Assembly: GCA_030686995.1 (NCBI GenBank)
Contig: CM060693.1
Coordinates: 114,585,728 to 114,649,727 of the forward strand
DNA: 64,000 bases
Reading direction: 5' to 3'
Source of the DNA: Artemisia argyi
Lineage: Eukaryota; Streptophyta; Magnoliopsida; Asterales; Asteraceae
Part shown: positions 60,213 through 64,000 of the stretch, in pieces
Position numbering within the stretch: position 1 is the first letter of the stretch
How the letters are laid out: every line of letters begins with the position of its first letter
The notes under the pieces: generated by a model
Database searches by the model: none
Seen by the model: the letters and a program-made list of their open reading frames with translations, nothing else
What the model was told of the DNA's origin: nothing
Program-made: the position numbers and the translations under genes

Positions 60213-63005
60213 TATAACACCCTAAAATTTGAAACCTTAAATTTTGATCATAACCTAAGTATTCATATGATAATACTTGAATATACGTGACATTTGGAAC
60301 TTAAAATACTTATGATAAGGGAACTTATATAATTTGTACCTATGTTAAAATGTGTACACGCCTAGTATTTAAATCTTGGGCCAAAAATTGATGATCTTAA
60401 TATTAAAACATAAGATTAAATAAAATGTGTCATGGTACAAGCTAAGCCTAAATCTTTTACAATCAATCAATCCCATAATAATCGGTTCTTTCCCTTTTGT
60501 TCTAAATCACATCACACAGTTGAATAACAAACCGTATCTCCCTATTCTTAAACACATACAAAACTTTTGAAAACCCTAAAAATAAAACTTAACTAAATAG
60601 CAGCTGTTCAATGTTTTTTTTTTTCTTTTCCGATAGACCAGAAGGTGGAGCAAAGGGTTTCAGACACGGCATGAAAACGAAGGTGTGTTGGCTCGTGTGT
60701 TTTCTGGTTCGACAAGGTTCTTGGTTCGTGGGTTGTTGCTGGTCCAAAAGGGGTGAACGTGGGTGGTTAATTCTGGTTCGAGAGATGTGTTAATCGTGGG
60801 TGTTAAAGCTGCTCGAGGGGTGTTGTGTTTCAGTTGTGACATAAACAAACATTCGACCTTATGTTGCTTTTCTTTGTCGTATTACGCTTCAAAGGTACCT
60901 TCGTAATATTGTTCAACTCTTTCTTTTGGTTCTGCTTCGATCATACTTTCTATCTTCGAATCGCCTGCATGCAATCGAGAATAATAAGAACAGATAAAAT
61001 CCTTGTTAGTCACATGAAATCACAACTTGGTAACTCTTATTAATCAGCCAATAAGCATGCATGTATTGATTTGTCACAGCTTAAGATTTATATATATATA
61101 TAAAAAGACCCATGCACATGAACGTATATGTTTTTGTACGTATAAGGACTTGAATATGTGTAATATCATGAATGCTTAAAGTCGGTTTTGTTTCTGTTTT
61201 GGTGGCCTTCGAATCAACTTAACACTTATTAAAAACCTATGCAAAGATCAAATATACATAAAGAATTATGGAGACATGTTTGTACGTAAGATTTTCAAAA
61301 CAAAAGGGTGAGTATATTAAATCTGGGTTGTTCCATGCTTGGTCTCGTTGATGTGTGTGTCGAGTGTGTGTTGTTTATACTTTTCGATGTGAATTGTGAT
61401 ACCGAGATGGGGTTTTGTTAAGTCTGGTCTCGGTACGGTTTTCTAGTTCGAATACGTTACGTCTTCGGGTTTGTTAAGGATGAAAACGTGATAGCATGCA
61501 CACTTGGGTCCTGGCAACATGTCATACCAAAATGAATTTAACGTGTCATCTTCGTGTATAAGTGGTCAAACATTATTTTGAAGCAACTGATATTCAAAGT
61601 TAAGACTTGATATGGTTAACTAATCTTTTTCTAAATCAAATTATAAGACATCTTAGCTAATAATATATATTTAATACATGTACGTTTGAATGTATATAGT
61701 ACATACTATATAATGGATCGAAGTATGTTTATATACGTTAAACATGGAACATGAAATATGAAGTGCGAATCGTTTTCGGCATGCTCCTGTAACAAGTTCA
61801 TACGAAAGAGAAAGAGTTTAAATATTAATTAGTTAAACTAAAATATGATTTATTTAATAAATGACACTTTAGACCCTACACTTTGCTATTTTGACATTTT
61901 AATCCTTAAACTTTGCTATATTGTCATAGTTAACTATAAACTACAAATGATGTTTCTTTTGGGTATTTGAGCTAAATTAAGTATTAATTGGTATCACTAA
62001 TGGCTAATACTGCTACTTCGGGAAACGTACTAATTCAGGAAACCTACTAATTATGGAAAATTACTAATTCAGGAAACGTATTAAATATGGAAAGTTACTA
62101 TTATTGGAAAGTCACTAAAAATGGAAAGCCGACTAAAACCTGATTTAAAACAAGTTATTAATAATTAAACGATTATCATTCGTGTAGATCCGCTGAAGAA
62201 GGAGTGACTTCATATTCTTATGTTATGATGTGGTTTCGTTGGCGGTTTAAGGTACAGATATTCTGTCTCTATTCAGTAGAGATTCCCTTCAATCTATGTT
62301 ACTATGATCCTTTGCCATTGCTATGTTCCCTTTCGTGTGATCCTTTGATTTGAGCTTTTGATTGATCCTTTGATATGATTCGATTGCTATCCATTTTGTT
62401 TGGTTACCTGATTTCTATCTCATGGTTGAGATTTTGTTTGATTATGATATGATTCGTTTGATATGGATATGCTTTGTTGATATGATTCTGTTCTTATGCC
62501 CGAGCTTGTAAACTATCCATGGAGGTACCATGGGCGTGTCAGTGATGGCACCACTGGCATGACACTTTCTGCAGAGGTGTGATTGATCCCTGGCATTCCC
62601 TTTTGTTTGATATATATGTGTACACTGGCCAATTAGTTATATATGTGACAAGTCATGAGCTGGCATATGTATTTTGTTTGATTCAGGGAGTGTATGGATG
62701 CATCCTAGGCTTTGTTTGTTAAGGTTAGGTAGTGACTGGCTGTACGTGCCTTGTACCCCTTTCACTTTTGGTACATGTGAGGTCGCACCGCCTTGTGAAA
62801 TTATGATTTGACGGATTATGTCGGTGCTTTAGACCTATTCGAGTGACTCTGGTAGGTCGGCTTGTGGCTTCCTTATATTTCTATGTGTCTATTCGAGTGA
62901 CTCTGGTAGACACGCCTTTGTTGATACGTGCTCTTGATTCTCTTATGATTTGTTTATGCTTGATATATCTATGATATTTCATTTCCCTTTGACTTATGAT
63001 ATTTG
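60213..63005 (+). repeat. Element F 3' LTR (interrupted)
   Basis: Matches both parts of the 5' LTR without insertion G, which proves G is an insertion. It stops at 63005 where element H starts; the last 450 or so bases of the LTR are outside the window. Confidence 0.9.
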
Positions 63006-63734
63006 TTAGGAATACAATTATTCCTATAGAAGACTTGGTCACCTAATTGATGTAATAGCATTTAAGTTAGCTCGTAGTAAGTTAGTTTAGTCATTAGTTA
63101 GAATTAGTTTAAGTAACATCGTGGAAGAAGGACAGGTCTTTACCCACTGTATGCCTGATCCACAGCCCGGGTGTGGGCGTTTTTATCTTTTTTGTAGGAA
63201 ACTATATATACCCCTCTCCACATGTGGAGAGGGTTGGTGCTTTCACTTCTCTTAATCTAATATTACATTTTCTCTCATCTCTTTCTCTCTCTAGAAACAC
63301 CCAACTCATTTTCTCTCTCTAAACTCACTTCTTATTCATCTTTCTTGAATCAATCCAACCACTAAACCATACATGTTACAATTATGAATATACTACAATA
63401 GGTATCAACAGCCAAGGTTTCATCCTAGGATTGTTGGTGCTCAAATTTGTGGCTTGGCTTAGTGGTTCATTTTTTTGGTTCGAAATGTTTTTCTTGAAAT
63501 CACCTCGAATTGACTTTTATTTGTGGTGTTGTTGATGATTTGGTGGTATTGTTGTGTTTTGAGGTGTTAGTAATACTTAACTTTTCACTTGGGTAGGTTG
63601 AATTAGTTGTTAGGTTGATGTTTGATGTGATTTAGTGCAAGTTTCTTGGTTGAGATTAGCTTGTTTCTTGGTTGAGATTAGATCAAAAGCGGGAAAAAGA
63701 CAAACTGGCAAGATAGTGACTTTCTTGTATTTTT

Positions 63735-63905
63735 GTGTTTAGAGGTTAGCTCAAAGTTTGTGGTTAGCTCAAGTTTGTGGTTAGCTCAAGTTTGTGGTTA
63801 GCTCAAAGTTTGTGGTTAGCTCAAGTTTGTGGTTAGCTCAAGTTTGTGGTTAGCTCAAGTTTGCGGTTAGCTCAAGTTTGTGGTTAGCTCAAGTTTGTGG
63901 TTACC
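63735..63905 (+). repeat. Tandem array GTTTGTGGTTAGCTCAA
   Basis: About ten copies of a 17-18 bp unit in the leader of element H, preceded by a 22-bp duplication (TTTCTTGGTTGAGATTAG). Confidence 0.92.
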
Positions 63906-64000
63906 TTCAGATTGAGATTACCTCCAGTTTGAGTTTACCTTCAGATTGAGATTACCTCCAGTTTGAGTTTACCTTTAGATTGAGATTACCTCCAGTTTGA
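63906..64000 (+). repeat. Tandem array of a 34-bp unit
   Basis: Nearly three copies of TTCAGATTGAGATTACC plus TCCAGTTTGAGTTTACC. The two halves are themselves related, so the basic unit is about 17 bp, like the preceding array. The array runs off the window. Confidence 0.92.

Larger units (their letters stand above)
63006..64000 (+). mobile_element. Element H: Copia-like LTR element, 5' end only
   Basis: An LTR of about 392 bp (63006-63397) starts TGTTAGGAATAC, has a TATA box (CTATATATACCCC, about 63203) and a CT-rich transcribed part (63260-63330), and ends TACTACA. It is followed by a PBS-like AGGTATCAACAGCC (63400). The leader then holds tandem repeats. Coding sequence is outside the window, so the Copia label rests on LTR size and PBS. 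Confidence 0.6.

Overview
This 64 kb window looks like heterochromatic or gene-poor plant nuclear DNA. It is AT-rich, contains no intact host gene that I can recognise, and consists almost entirely of nested plant transposable elements. The long 3' ORF of the giant Copia element (35987-40340) and the four-exon antisense gene of the Gypsy element (4439-7033) resemble, from memory, retroelement proteins common in Asteraceae. An Asteraceae host (sunflower, lettuce or chrysanthemum group) is therefore my best guess, as an inference only.

Layout. 1-2786: AT-rich flank with TAA/ATA microsatellites, a dispersed repeat of about 175 bp and a Helitron-type 3' end. Element B (Gypsy, Tat-like, + strand) starts with an LTR at 2787-3299 and is cut into pieces by later insertions: gag 3349-3534, gag/protease/RT 13798-16455, and a scrap of the RT/RNase H junction 25754-25880. 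Element A (Gypsy, Tat lineage, - strand, 3535-13792, TSD ATGCC, two 488-bp LTRs) lies inside B's gag. It carries gag-pol with two RNase H domains, plus an extra spliced gene on the opposite strand. Element C (Copia, SIRE-like, - strand, 16456-25748, TSD GAAAT, two 1211-bp LTRs) lies inside B's RT. Element D (Athila/Ogre-like, + strand, from about 25880) has an LTR of up to about 4.9 kb and a tRNA-Asp-type PBS at 47208. D's LTR is split by element E (Copia, + strand, 26536-42965, TSD ATTAT, two 334-bp LTRs, 16.4 kb in total), which has a long third ORF and two dense arrays of a CTTACGCRTAAG motif.

After D's leader comes element F (chromovirus-like Gypsy, LTRs about 3.3 kb, internal region only about 2.2 kb). 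Its 5' LTR (47405-58017) is split by G, a Helitron-like insertion of about 7.2 kb (48366 to about 55592). G holds host gene fragments (an enolase exon and an AAA ATPase fragment), a tRNA-like SINE head and a foldback Mutator-like element (51842-52661) with an internal tandem array. F's 3' LTR starts at 60213 and is cut at 63006 by H, a Copia-like LTR element that runs off the window with tandem repeats.

The window is a stratigraphic record: B is the oldest mapped insertion. A, C and D each went into B, E and F into D, G and H into F, and the foldback element into G. Almost all coding regions are broken by stop codons or frameshifts, and many stops look like C-to-T (or G-to-A) changes at CAA, CAG, CGA and TGG codons. 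The LTR pairs of A (8 differences in 488 bp by eye) and E (5 in 334 bp by eye) are very similar, so those two insertions are fairly young.
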